Notes: generated by a model not told the origin, from the letters alone. 64,000 bases of DNA from Cryptomeria japonica (GCF_030272615.1 NC_081415.1:507983373-508047372), one strand, 5' to 3'. Positions 24,219 to 35,520 are shown, counted from the first letter of the stretch. Made by a program: numbers and translations.

Positions 24219-24223
24219 CTAGT
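24219..24223. repeat. Target-site duplication CTAGT, right
   Basis: Identical to 6045-6049. The pyrimidine-rich host sequence resumes immediately afterwards. Confidence 0.85.
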
Positions 24224-24783
24224 CTTATTTCTTCTCTCCCTCTATATCCCTTTCTTCAAAATTGGGTAATACACTAGCATGTCTTCATTAAAGTATGTAA
24301 GATGGAATGATGTTATATTGTTCGGTCTACATTACTTCATTCTTGACAAGAATATTTCATTACTTTATTATTTGTCTTGGATTCTTTTATGTAAATTGTA
24401 ATTGATTTACATTTCATATGTGCTAGCATGTTATACAATTTCTTATGTGTTGAGTAGAATTATATCATGTTGTGTTTAATTAAAGCTAATTAAATTACAT
24501 TTGTTATATAGTTCTCAGGCTTAATACATTCTTATTTTACATCATCAAAGTAGCATTTGATTAAATACTTAGTTATTTAATTAGTCACACATGTATCAAA
24601 TTAATCATGAAGCATTGAGAAATCAATCACATGGAAATTAAAATCAGATATACATGTTCATTACTCAATATGTTACTTCTAATCTAAGAAATGCATACAT
24701 TGTTTAAAGCATTAAAATAACATATCCATATATATACATCAAATTATCTCCTATCCCTAGGACTAGTAGCTGGAGGATGGTGG
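24224..24783. other. 3' non-coding part of the Tat-like host element
   Basis: Pyrimidine-rich at first, continuing the tract cut at 6049, then A+T-rich. No reading frame or RNA is recognised. It lies between the nested element and the 3' end of the antisense PMD gene. Confidence 0.4.
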
Positions 24784-27311
24784 CTAGATACCCCCTCCTG
24801 ATCTAGCCATGGGGGTGTATCGTGATACGGACTGTGAGTGAATCCGTGAGGAGCTCCTGCAATCCCTCTCCATCACGATCCCTCAGTATGTGGCTGCCTC
24901 TGTCTATGACGCTGCTAAGTCATGCTTTGTCTATCGTAATCTCTCTCTTAGGACCTCCACCTTCGTCTGAATAAGAGAGAAAAGGTCCTCATGTCATCCT
25001 GCACTCCTTTGGGATCTGTGCGATATCTGTGAGGAACTAGGAATGTGTGCAGTCACAATAAGGTCTATCACTGCATTCTAAATCAGAGAATGTCACTCCA
25101 GGATAGTAGCTGCAAGATAGAGAGAAATTTTTTGTTAGTAATATTTTATATCATCAAATCTAAGCAAGTATGACACATAAGTAAATCAATAACAGGACAC
25201 CTTACCTGGATCTCCCTCGCGCTAGTAGGGATCGTGGATAGTAACCGCCTAAGACTGGGACCCGCTAGGCTCTCTACGCTTGTACTGTCTTTGTATAGTA
25301 GGTGTGGGCCGATGTGGACTAGGATCAGGACTCCATATAGGGTCCTTCTTCACCTGCAGTGGGAGACTTGGTGGATCTAGGGCTATGGTATCCTCCTCGG
25401 AATGATGAGGAACTGCATCTGACTCGTCCTTGTCCTTGTCCTTATCCTTATTATCCTCCTTATCCTCATCCTCATGCTCCTCCTTATCCTCATCCTCCTC
25501 CTTATCATCCTCCTCCTCATCCTCCTCCTCCTCTCCATCCTCCTCATCATCTCCATCCTAATCTCCCTCTTCGGTATCAGGATCGTCTCCATCTTTGCCT
25601 GCCTCCTGCTCCTTTGTGTCATCAACCTGATCATCTGAGCCCTCCTTAGATGTATCAGATCCCTCTTTGTCATCTGATTGTCTCCATGGTTTGGGGTTCC
25701 CTCTAGGGAAGTCTACTGGGAAAATGGCTCCAGGGTATGTCCTCCCCCACCATGTGATGTATCGTTGATGCATGCCTGAATTATCTCTATAATTTGTCGC
25801 TATGTCCTGATTTGACTCATCTAAATCTGTGATGTCGATCTCATCACTGGTAGGCCTAGGAATGGCTCCTAGCCTTGACATCAAGCATGAGTGTCGGATG
25901 TACACAGGCACATTAGTAGGAACACACTGGTCAAACCCAAAATATCGCCAAACTCGGTCGAAGTAGAAGGGAACGACTATGTGGTTGTATTGTCCCTCTA
26001 GTAGACGGTTCCTCTCCATTTTGAACATTTGCCTGCTTATCCCTGCCCACATGTACATCCTAAGGTAGGGTCTCCATATGAACCCGCCCACTGTTAGTCT
26101 ATCTAAGCTCAACCTCTAATACAGGAGATCGCCGAATCTCCACTCGTGGGTAAGAGGATAAGCATATACCCTATGTCGCTCTAGGACTAGCTCTATGGGG
26201 GCTCCACCGGGCCTAGTGCAGGTAATATGCTCAAACATCCACACCTTTCGTAGCGTGCATGTCATCAGGTTGCATCCCTATCCAAACACATACTCCCCAA
26301 GGTCATGATAGAGATGAGAGAGCATGCTTTGACCCCAAGAGTATACTCTCCTATGTCTCTCCATCGGTCAAATAGTGTAGATGAGTCCTCCATGCATTTG
26401 TGTGTTGCGCCCATTAGGGCACACAGCTAGTGCAAGGGTCGCAATCATGAGTCAACTCACTAATGGAACCTCACCGGTAGGGTGTAGGAGCTAGTTGACC
26501 ATGATACGGCCCCTCATCTTGCTGCGTATCACTCTCCCCATAGCATATACCTGCTCTCTCTTGTAATCCTCCTCTGTCTGGTCAGATCGGTATCTCATAG
26601 TCTCTCCTCTAATGGGAAGGCATAGTATGCGGTATACATCCTCAAGGGTGACTGTCATCTCCCCCACAGGTAGTGAGAACATCGAGGTGTCTGCATCCCA
26701 CCTCTCCATCAATGCCATCAGCATCGCAGAATGGAATCAGATGGCTAGGATGGTCATTGCATCCCACAAGCCCACTGCATGTGGAAAATCGCTCTCTCCC
26801 CTTGTCAACCTTGGGATCTTCTCCCGAAGGCTTTGAAAGGTGAGACCGATGGTATGCTCATGGATGTATGGTAGTGTCTGCAAAACGCAAAGCAATCTAT
26901 CATCAGTAATCAATCAATCATCATCTAATCAATGCAATCATTCTATCAGTTCTAACATTTATCGCCTAGTCCTGTGTCACCGTTGGACGCCCTGAACAGG
27001 GACCAAGGTGCCCTGAGTAGACCAAGGTGCCCTACTGGGACAATGGGCCTCATATGGACTAGGCCACCCTAGGAGAACCAGTGAGCCCTAGGACCCCTAG
27101 GTGTCCGAAGAGGCGGCTCGGGCCTGGAGTAGGGAATAACATCATCATTCCTAAAAAATTTGAAAGCATGAAAAATTCAAATGGAGTCAATGGAAGGTCA
27201 ACTCACCTCGTCGAGTGGTCGGTCAGTGAGTACGCACTAGTGTAGGATCTCCATCCGCATAGGTCACTCAGGTCGGCGTCTAGGCAATATGGCTTGTATT
27301 TGGGCTCCTCT
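24784..27311 (-). pseudogene. Plant Mobile Domain (PMD) gene with two introns, antisense in the host retrotransposon
   Basis: Exons read on the minus strand: about 27311-27207, 26877-25206 and 25109-24784. Intron 1 (27206-26878) has GTGAGT and TTTTGCAG borders in phase 0; intron 2 (25205-25110) has GTAAGG and CTTGCAG in phase 1. The frame is kept across both. Exon 2 carries the PMD signature of transposon-linked and MAIN-like proteins: LMERWDADTSMFSLPVGEMTVTLEDVYRI.. in two parts, PMERHRRVYSWGQSMLSHLY, VWMFEHITCTRP and the GGFIWRPYLRMYMWAGI region. A very acidic tail of Glu/Asp runs follows, then a coiled-coil-like segment in exon 3. About a dozen in-frame stops break it, many of the CAG-to-TAG or CGA-to-TGA type, with no frameshift seen in exon 2. 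The start codon is uncertain. Confidence 0.8.
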
Positions 27312-27878
27312 ATAGTGAATAGTGCCAAAAAGTTATAAAGTGACAAATGAAGGTGTCACTTTCATATTTATGTGTTATGCACTTTTTGATTTTATGTTTT
27401 TAAGTTGAAACCCTAATTTCTGCACTTTTTCTTCAATCTATCATATCTTGAGCTAGGAAGCTCCGATTCTCGCATCGTTGGTGGCATTAGAATTGTGATT
27501 TTGTCCTCTTGCTCCACTTTAGTTTCATAATGTTCTTGGATGAAAAATCAAGCCTTATTGTGAACTTCCTTCATCAAAATCTTTATCACGATTCATTGTG
27601 GAAAACATGATACCCTGTTTCACCTCACTAATAAGAAAGTCAAAACAGGGGGCATATAGCTACCCACAAATTTTATCACCTTCTTTAGTAATAATTAGGT
27701 GATTTTATGATCTAACATGTGGTTTTGTAGGGTGTGGTTCCTAACTATGTACTGCAGATACTGTTGGGGGCTTTGTTTGACAACTTATGGATTATCCTTT
27801 TTGAAATGATGTTTACTTTTTTGTACTTTAGCTTGCATATGCACGTAGTGTCATATGACTGCTAAAGTGGGGGCTAAA
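27312..27878 (+). other. 3' UTR and polypurine tract of the Tat-like host element
   Basis: No gene is visible. A purine-rich stretch AAAGTGGGGGCTAAA at 27864-27878 directly precedes the 3' LTR start and is the likely plus-strand primer. Confidence 0.55.
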
Positions 27879-29521
27879 TGTAGTGTCCTAAATTGTACGC
27901 CCTTGCTAGGGCGATACAATTTCACACTTGGGTTAGCACCCGCCTTAGTGTGTCTTGCATCTTGCATTTCTCATTCCCCTTTGAGCATTTAATTAATTAA
28001 TCAAATTAAATATAAGGCCATGTTTCATCACTTTACATATTATAAAGTTGGGCCCTTTACCCTAAGTGTGCCCCTTTCATCTTATTCCTCCAATGAATCA
28101 ATTAATCATAAACCCTAATTATGTCTTATTTTGACCATTTAGGCCCGATTTCGCCTATCAAAACATCTTGAAAACAGCTATAACTTTGGGATGCACTCTA
28201 ATATCGTCATATCTAATGGCCCCAAAAATTTGGTGAAAAGTTGGTCGGACCATGGCAGGAATGCACATGGTCCACGACTTTTTCCTTGAAATTTCGAGAG
28301 CACAATCTTATGATATAATAATACTTAACCCCAAAATATCAGCAGGAAATTCAAATCCTAGGTTGGCCTAAACATGAAATTAAGATCTAGGGTTTCATAT
28401 TTAAGAGCTCTCTTTCTTCATTTGAAGGGGTCTTCTTCTAAGAATCTAAGAGCAATTTTTTGGGAGCATTAGAGCCTTCTTTGCACTGAAAGAGTAGATC
28501 TTTGAAGTCTTCAACAAAATACAAAAATTCATCCATCAAACATTCATCAAGCATCATTTTATCAATTGGTGGCTTTTGAAGATGTAGAAAAACAATAGGA
28601 GATCACCGACTGACAATTGGCTTGTACCTCTCCCTTGGGGTTGGGTATGGTTTCATGTTGTTTTCATGTCTTTGCATAAGCTTCATTTTGATTCGCATTC
28701 ATGCTTTAGATCACTTTGGATTGTGGATTTAAAGCATTTACTTTGTCAATTATAAGCAACTAGGGTTTACTCTTTAGGGTTTCTCTAGGTTGTTTACTTT
28801 CATTCTTAGGATCTTGCACACACATTTTCAGTACATTATCGGCTATTTGCAGAGGTGGGAATCACCAAAACGGGGGTTTGACTAAGGAAAAACCCTATAT
28901 AGCCACCCCAAACCCTCTTTTTCAGCTTCAGGTATAGGTTCAAATCCAAGCATCCCTGGAAGTTTCGAGATGCGAAGAGCACACAGGGACAATTCTAGGT
29001 TGCAGATCTTGGAAAAAGCCCCAAGGACAGGGGTGTGGTGCCCTAGTCCTACCCATGACAGTGGTGTGGTGCCATGGTCCTACCCTCTATCAGCAGGACT
29101 TGACAGAATAACACTTTGCAGGTCTCAGAATTCCTCCTGTCTGTTGCAGCTCCAGAATTACAGAATCAGGATAGTGGCATAGCACCCTAGTCTCGGACAT
29201 TTCTGCTTAGATTTCAGACATAGGTGCAGCTCTGATTTTACCTTCTGATCTGTACTTTTCAGCAGTATATTAGTTATTCTTTGATCTACATTTTTAGATT
29301 ACAGTTTGCTTCCTTGCTTTCTTTCTAGGTTAGATTGCATTTTACATCATTCCTCTCTCTCACTTATAGCAAAGGAATAGAAAACCTAAGAGGTAATCCA
29401 TGGCCCTCTTTCTCATAAGAAGTAGCTGATGTGTGTTACCTCCCTAGGCTCTTTCCTATTCCATGAGTGTGTATGAGAGTAGGATTAGGGTTTCCATACT
29501 TAGTCTCACTTTTTCCCTACA
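27879..29521 (+). mobile_element. 3' LTR of the Tat-like host element
   Basis: It starts TGTAGTGTCC after the polypurine tract and is taken to end ...CCCTACA at 29521, giving TGTAG/CTACA inverted ends. A TATA box (CCTATATAGCC near 28891) lies about 1 kb inside. Near 29025-29095 a GGTGTGGTGCC..GTCCTACCC segment is repeated. The 3' end is an inference because no second LTR of this family is in the window. Confidence 0.6.
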
Positions 29522-29959
29522 CACAAATATGTTACAAGCATGTCAAACTGCATCACACTATTTCTTACATGTGGTGCTTCCAACTATAAGTCATCCATGT
29601 GCTAAGCTAATACATCTGTTTAAACAAATATTGATCCTCCAATGTAGGTACATGCAGAAAAGTTAGTCTTGAGGCTATTTTTCCTTCTATTTTCCAGTAG
29701 GCATTGTTATATACCCCATCAATAAAAAGTGGGATTGAACTCAAATTGAGAGCCTCAAAATTGGAGTGGGCTCCTTGACTATTGAACACTACAATCTAAA
29801 TTTTTGTAATTTAACAATTCTTTTAAGCAGCAACTTTGTACTTGCACGAGTATTGCCTCTGACCACCAACAAGCTGCACATTTGTAATTTTACCAAGCAA
29901 GAGAGAAAAAGTTTTTTGGAGTTTATCAGTGACCATTTCAACTTAGTGTTGTTCTATTT

Positions 29960-30590
29960 GACTTGGCACTAGAAGCACCTCCAACACGTGCTACATTTAC
30001 ATTTGCATTGGTGTACCTGTGAAAGGTTCCGAGTTGACAAGTCAACAGTTATACAACCCTCCTCACCAGGTATAAATAAGGACCTTTGTGTTTCCAAATG
30101 AAAATGGTATTGATGAATTTTACTAACCTTGCCAACAATAAGTTCATCAGATCTGAATGAAGTATCTAAATTTCCTCTCTGGAAGTTAAAAGCTCTATTA
30201 TCAAATAATGGGTTATCCTTTATAGAATCATCAATTGTGAGCAGCAACTTTATTGCATCTGTATAAATAACATGCACAATCTTTGCAGCTGCGTCTACAA
30301 TGGACTTTGTCTTTGCTACAACCAACCCCACGGCTTGGCCATGTTAATGAACCCATTGAGATGCAAAAACAAACTCATAATCACTAACAAGCTTACAATA
30401 GAAAACTGCAGCAATTGTATCATCAGAGAGAAAGTAATAACTCTATTCATGGAATGAGCTTCCAATGGATCTATATCCTTGATAGTTCCATTGGATATTA
30501 TTGAAAGAACAAAAAATGCATGCAATCCATCTCTAAGTTTTAAATCATCAAAAGTACTCAACTTCCCCTCTGACCTGTGCTTTATCAATC
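29960..30590 (-). pseudogene. Aldehyde oxidase / xanthine dehydrogenase fragment
   Basis: Two overlapping minus-strand segments in different frames (30588-30316 and 30331-29969) match the start of the molybdopterin part of this family: LHAFFVLSIISNGTIKDIDP, then AVGLVVAKTKSIVDAAAKIV, IDDSIKDNPLF, FQRGNLDTSF and YHFHLETQRSLFIPGEEGCITV. Only about 200 of roughly 1,350 residues are present; the flavin and iron-sulfur parts and the catalytic C-terminus are absent. A frameshift separates the two halves. It is probably a gene piece left by transposition or decay, not a functional enzyme. Confidence 0.7.
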
Positions 30591-31025
30591 AAAATTTTCA
30601 GGTTCTCCGATGTTCCTGATCTATTACTCACAACTAACAAGTTTGTGACACGATATCTAAATGATCCATAGAATGAAGGTTCCATTGCATCCATCGATTG
30701 AATTCTGTTATAGTTATTTGCTTTTATGCAAGGGAGTAGATTTCTGCAAATTCCAAATATGATGCTACACGTGGTTCTGGACCACTCTTTCCTGCATGAG
30801 TCTCATAAATACATGGAGCCTCGGGCCTTAGTCTTTGAGGATATTTGAAGTCCATAGCAGCAAAAATATTTTGGGGAAAAAATCAGCAAACTAAAAGTAT
30901 AAGATTTTTTTAAATAATCGAGAATTAAATGGGGAGAATTTTGATTTAAAAAAAAATTTTAAAAATTAAAAAATAAAAAAATACTTGTTTTTGAAATTTA
31001 ACGGCAATTCCATAAAATAGAGATA

Positions 31026-31432
31026 TAGGGGAAAGGGCCCTATACATGTGCACCTAACTTCACATTTCTCAAAATCTTATGTGGACATTTCAAAAATTTC
31101 TCAATTTTATGCAGCAGCGTACTTGTCAAGTCCCCTTCTTAAAAATTATGTTTCAAGTCCACATGGTCACACACGATGCCACATCAGCATGCATTTTTGT
31201 GAAGGTGTCCAAAATGGCCCCAAATGGTGATAAGACCAATAGATGTGCACTAATTCATGTTTCCTTGTGTGTTGATGTGCCATCATATGATTGGTTATTT
31301 TTTTAATTTTAGAGGTACTTTTTTGGGGATAAGCATTGACATGACATTTTTAGGGCACCACTATTGGTCTCATTTTGTCCAATTACCATAGCATGTATTG
31401 GTATCCACTCACCTATTGGTCCCTATCCCCTA
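31026..31432. mobile_element. MITE-like element with imperfect terminal inverted repeats
   Basis: The left end TAGGGGAAAGGGCCC and the reverse complement of the right end, TAGGGGATAGGGACC, match at 13 of 15 positions. The 407-bp interior is A+T-rich and non-coding. A target duplication is not clear (AGATA left, GAGAG right), so the superfamily is open. Confidence 0.4.
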
Positions 31433-32176
31433 GAGAGAAAATAAAATAGTGCGTTTAGCCCATGAATTGTCCAAATGAAAAGTTTGTCTAGGCATAATGC
31501 AATGTAGCATGTAAACTTTGCTACTAAATGATTATTTGTAATGGAACTATTTGAAGTTGATAAGGTTATTAATAATTTAACAATAAAATGATTGAATGAT
31601 ACGTGAGTAGACCTCTAGTCTTGTTGTACGATGCTAGTGGATGGTAAAATGTTACTAACAACACTATATTCCAAGTTATTATTAATATCAAAAGAATTTT
31701 TAATCATAGAGACTGCACTATCGTAACAAACTCTGGAAACTTTGAAAACATAGTAATATGTCACAACAACTACAATAAAAATGTTGCATTCTAGTAGGAT
31801 AAAAGAAAAATGAAAAAAACATTTTATCATTACAAAATTTTCACGTAGGAAACTTCAAAGAATATATCATCCAAATAAAAATCTAATCAATCGATAAAAG
31901 AGAAACCATTTCTCATAACTTAGTAAGAATATGTTCATGAATTATGCATTTTCAAATATTCAAGGTACAAAACCAAGTCACATTCACAAGATTTTCTATT
32001 AAACTAAACCTTCAAATTAAGTCAAAGTATGTAAGAACGCTGTTGGTTTTAACTCTTCTACTGATGCAAAAGTTGTCTTGTTTTTGTATTTTCAAAGGTT
32101 TTGAAGAATTTTAAGCAAAAAATAACAAGTGCGCAAGGCAAGAAATGCACATAAAACTATATTGACAAGAAATATA
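31433..32176. other. Unassigned A+T-rich DNA
   Basis: No coding region, RNA or repeat recognised. Confidence 0.4.
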
Positions 32177-32458
32177 TGTTGAGAAACTATGTAGCAATGG
32201 TCAGATAATTCTTACCCTTGATCGTACTTCACTGTACTTCCATATTCTGAACACAGATCACGATGATTGTCTTTCTCTATAATCATTTATATGACAATCA
32301 GATTATATGTAGTACTGTTTATGTTTGTATATTGATTGTCAAAGAGTTATGATTAATAGTTGTTGTTAAGACATAGTATCGGTCACTAATTTACCGATTA
32401 GTAATTGTTTATACATCGTGTATGTTTACCAAGGGTCGTTCCTCGACATAGGAGTCAC

Positions 32459-32495
32459 GACTCTATGTGGAATCATGTCGATTCCACATAGAGTC
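32459..32495. repeat. Perfect 16-bp inverted repeat with 5-base loop in the LTR
   Basis: GACTCTATGTGGAATC, loop ATGTC, then its exact reverse complement. It lies about 20 bases before the TATA box. The 3' LTR has the same arms with one mismatch plus an extra half copy (35893-35940). Confidence 0.75.
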
Positions 32496-32595
32496 AGTGG
32501 ACCACCGCGAATGTCTATATATCTTAGCCCTATTTCATTTGATGGGTGATAGATGAAGTAGTGATAACAACAGGTGCAGTCGGTATCGTGGTGAA

Positions 32596-32715
32596 AGCTT
32601 ACAGTAGTCGATATCATTGCACTTATAGAAGTCGATCTCATTGCACTTACAGTAGTTGACATCATTGCACTTACAATAGGCAATATTATTGTTCTGACAG
32701 CAGTCGATATTTTGT
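32596..32715. repeat. 24-bp tandem repeat, about five units
   Basis: Units follow TAGTCGATATCATTGCACTT plus four bases (ACAG type), each 24 bases long with a few changes. The same array is in the 3' LTR at about 36048-36162, so it belongs to the LTR. Confidence 0.7.
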
Positions 32716-32845
32716 GTACACATTATACACATTAGCGACCTGCATATTAAACAGAACATTGTGTGATTTTTAATTACAACTACTCTGCATAATTACTACA
32801 TTATACTTTAAAATTGCCTATACATAAATTTGATCCACTTTAACA

Positions 32846-32857
32846 TGGTATCAGAGC
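32846..32857 (+). other. Primer binding site of element E
   Basis: TGGTATCAGAGC directly follows the LTR; this is the initiator-Met tRNA type usual for plant Ty1/copia. Confidence 0.85.
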
Positions 32858-32947
32858 CAGCATAAGGAAAAGATCAGATCAGATTTATTTAGGCAAGACT
32901 ACGCTCTATATTTTCTCGAATTTCTCAACTCTCTTTTATACATCAAA

Positions 32948-33709
32948 ATGGTGAATGGTGTTAGAGGATCGTCTTGAAGGAGATTCCAACTTTGTATCTT
33001 GGAAGTTTAGGATCATGCTTGCCTTAAGTGAAAATTAATTAATGGATTTGTGAAGAAAGTCATACTGGAACTAGAAGAAGAAGATATAAAGCTTCAACGG
33101 ATGAGAAATAACAATAAAGCCATGAAGATGTTAGTTGACTCAGTGAAAGATCATATTGTGCCAACTATCTCCAAGATGGAGACTGCCTATGGCATGTTCA
33201 AATCATTAAAGAACATGTATGAGATAAACAACACAAGCCGAGCTCTTGCTCTAAAGAAACAACTCCATCATGTCAAAATGACAAAAGGCAAATTCATCGC
33301 CTCATACTTCATGAGGATTACTGAATTAAAATGTCAACTCTCTACTATAGGTCACACAATAGAGAGTAAAGAGTTAACCATGCTGGCACTAAATGGTCTC
33401 CCCTCCTCATGGGAGGCATTTATTCAAGGGATAAGTGCAAGATCAAAACTTCCTAAGTTTGATCGATTAAAGAAAGATCGCACTCAAGAAGAGTCTAGAT
33501 TGGCTATCAAAGGCATTGGCCAAAACTCCATAAATGAAGATATTCATGTCCTTGCCTTCCACTCCACAAAGATGAAAAGTAAGAAAGGACATTTCAAAAG
33601 GAAGAAAGATAAGGAATCTAATGGTGCTCCTACATTCAAAAGAAGGAACGATATTTCAGAAATCCAATGCTTTAGATGTGACAAATATGGCCACTCTGCA
33701 ATGCAATGA
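32948..33709 (+). pseudogene. gag: gag of element E
   Basis: Capsid precursor of copia type. From the ATG at 32948, the DRLEGDSNFVSWKFRIMLAL motif is read with one frameshift near 32970 and another near 33040. The main frame (33050-33709) then has the UBN2-type pattern (LYGMFK-like AYGMFKSLKNMYE, ALALKKQLHHVKM, LTMLALNGLPSSWEAFI). The zinc knuckle is cut: CFRCDKYGHSAMQ ends in a stop before its last Cys. Protease and the rest of pol do not follow. Confidence 0.78.
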
Positions 33710-35149
33710 CCAACCAGGACTATGCCTCAAGCTTTCATGTGGATGTTGGTGAAAGTCCTCCACAAAAAGATTCAGATGGATTCATATTCTGATTTGAAAG
33801 AGATAAGTTTTCTTTTTGGTTGAATAATGTTCATGAACTTAATATGTAGTTTTTGTTAATTCATGTAATTACATTATGCGTGTTATTTGTGAAACAACTT
33901 TGTCAGTAGATGTTTGCTTACGACAAGTGCATTTGGATATCTCATGTTTTAAATTTCTTCAATTTACTATGAGAAATTTGTCCCTTACATTTAGTACATC
34001 TTTAGAATCATAGTTTGTTGCTTTTCAGGCTATATAGTTTTGAAGTTCTATTTGTGATGAAGAGATTAAAATTCAGCAGGGATATGGAGAGGACTTTAGT
34101 GAAGATTCTGAGATTTTGCATTTCTATTTTTTTATAAAACAAATATCTACATGCAAAGGTGCAATAGTTCACTTGTGAAATTCATAGAGGCACTTGTGTT
34201 GGTAATGATAACATCTAGGGTTCAAAGCCAAGATTGAGACAAGAGGGCTCTCTCAGTGAGAGGGAGAATACTGAAAGGGGATTTTTTTCTAAATCTCAAG
34301 ATGATCATATTCCTGTCTAGGTCTTGATCTTATGATAGCAGATCCATGGTGGTTTTGGATCTAGCACTTCCACCCATATTAGGATCATACCAGATGATGA
34401 GATTCTCCTAAAGAAATATATCTTTTATTATTGGGTCCATGTGAGCAAGGGATGCTTCCGTGGTAGAATGAGAAACTAAGAAGATATGCTTCGATTGATA
34501 TTCGAGAATCTTGGTCATATTGATTTAGAGGGAGTGGACTATGTTGAGATGATTTCTCTAGTGATCGGTCTAAAGATTATGATTCATGGGATGTTGCCCC
34601 ATGTAGACTGGGAGGCCCTTTATGCTGACTCCTAAGTCATGATATTTCTGGATAGATGAATACTTGATGAGCTTGGAATACACCAAGAGTGATGTAGACT
34701 CCAACCTTGTATTTCATGAAAGGTCAAAGCATGTGGAGGTCAAGTGGACAGGTATGTTATTTAGTTAATAAATTTTAGTACTAATGAATCGATGAATAAA
34801 CTGCAGATATCCTCACCAAGCCTCTTGCTAGAATAAAGTTTTCATACTTTTGAGGTAAGTTTGGTATGGTAGAAAATGTAGCTCTAGCTGAGATTGAATC
34901 TCAACAACATTGATTTGTTTCAATAGTACTAATGTATTATTTAAGATGTTTAAAGTGTAAAATCTTATTAATGCAATTTTATTAATCCGATATGGTTCAT
35001 GATTAGTGTCATGTGTGTGACTCCATGACTACATTGGTTTAGTGCTTGATGAGCCCCTGCGAACATTATTGTGAGGTGACGATCTCTCAATAATAAACAC
35101 TTGTACTTTTGGTCATTATCTTCAGGTGACAATCTTACGATATTGATTG
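33710..35149 (+). pseudogene. Residual pol of element E, with the end of RNase H
   Basis: Most of this stretch is not recognisable. At about 34690-34915 the RNase H C-terminus is readable in pieces: FHERSKHVEVK, then STNESI and DILTKPLARIKFSYF, and finally FGMVENVALAEIESQQH, which is the typical end of a plant copia polyprotein. Integrase and RT motifs were not found. A poor match to protease-like context is visible after 33730. The product is inactive. Confidence 0.6.
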
Positions 35150-35520
35150 ATCATACCATTATGATAGATATCATGGGACGTGATATCTATGGATATATCA
35201 TAATGGTTTATATCTCTAAGTAGTAATATATATGGATATGCCATAATGGTGGATATCATGAGATGTGGTATCCATGGATAAGCCATAATAGTGGATATTA
35301 CATAAAGAGATACTCATGGTGGATTTCATGTGACGTGAAATCCATGGACATGCCATGAAGTAATATCTTTAGATATACCATGATGGTGGATATCATGAGA
35401 CGTGATATCTGTGGACATGCCATAATGGTGGATATTGCATTAAAATATTTATGGTGGACATCAAGTGACATGATATCCATGGATATGCCATATCTCTTGA
35501 TATCACAGTGAGGTGATATC
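35150..35520. repeat. Degenerate minisatellite upstream of the 3' LTR of element E
   Basis: About eight units built on GTGGATATCATGAGACGTG and GTATCCATGGA..GCCATAATG, the full unit being about 43 bp, alternating with shorter versions of 25-27 bp. GATATC and CATGG palindromes recur, so the RNA could fold into repeated hairpins. Confidence 0.65.

Larger units (their letters stand above)
4850..29521 (+). mobile_element. Tat-lineage Ty3/gypsy element, 3' half, split by a nested element
   Basis: This is the oldest layer on the left. Its integrase (4850-6016) is followed by a short pyrimidine-rich 3' UTR that is broken at 6049/24219 by the complete family B element with its CTAGT duplication. It continues with the same kind of pyrimidine-rich sequence at 24224, an antisense PMD gene, a polypurine tract at 27864-27878 and a 3' LTR at 27879-29521. 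The 5' part lies outside the window or was lost at the left family B insertion. Assignment to Tat rests on integrase motifs (GLDLVGKI, PPSSQGH, ATDYFTKWVE, and IPSLRV in the C-terminal part). Confidence 0.7.
32177..32845 (+). mobile_element. 5' LTR of element E
   Basis: It contains a 16-bp perfect hairpin (32459-32495), a TATA box (CTATATATCT, about 32513) right after it, and a 24-bp tandem array (about 32596-32715). Confidence 0.87.

Noticed and set aside
25359-25649. Plus-strand proline/histidine-rich frame
   Set aside because: It is the antisense shadow of the acidic GAG/GAT-coded tail of the PMD gene.
32596-32715. CRISPR-like array of 24-bp units
   Set aside because: Units are contiguous without spacers, degenerate, and repeated in both LTRs of a retrotransposon in a plant genome.
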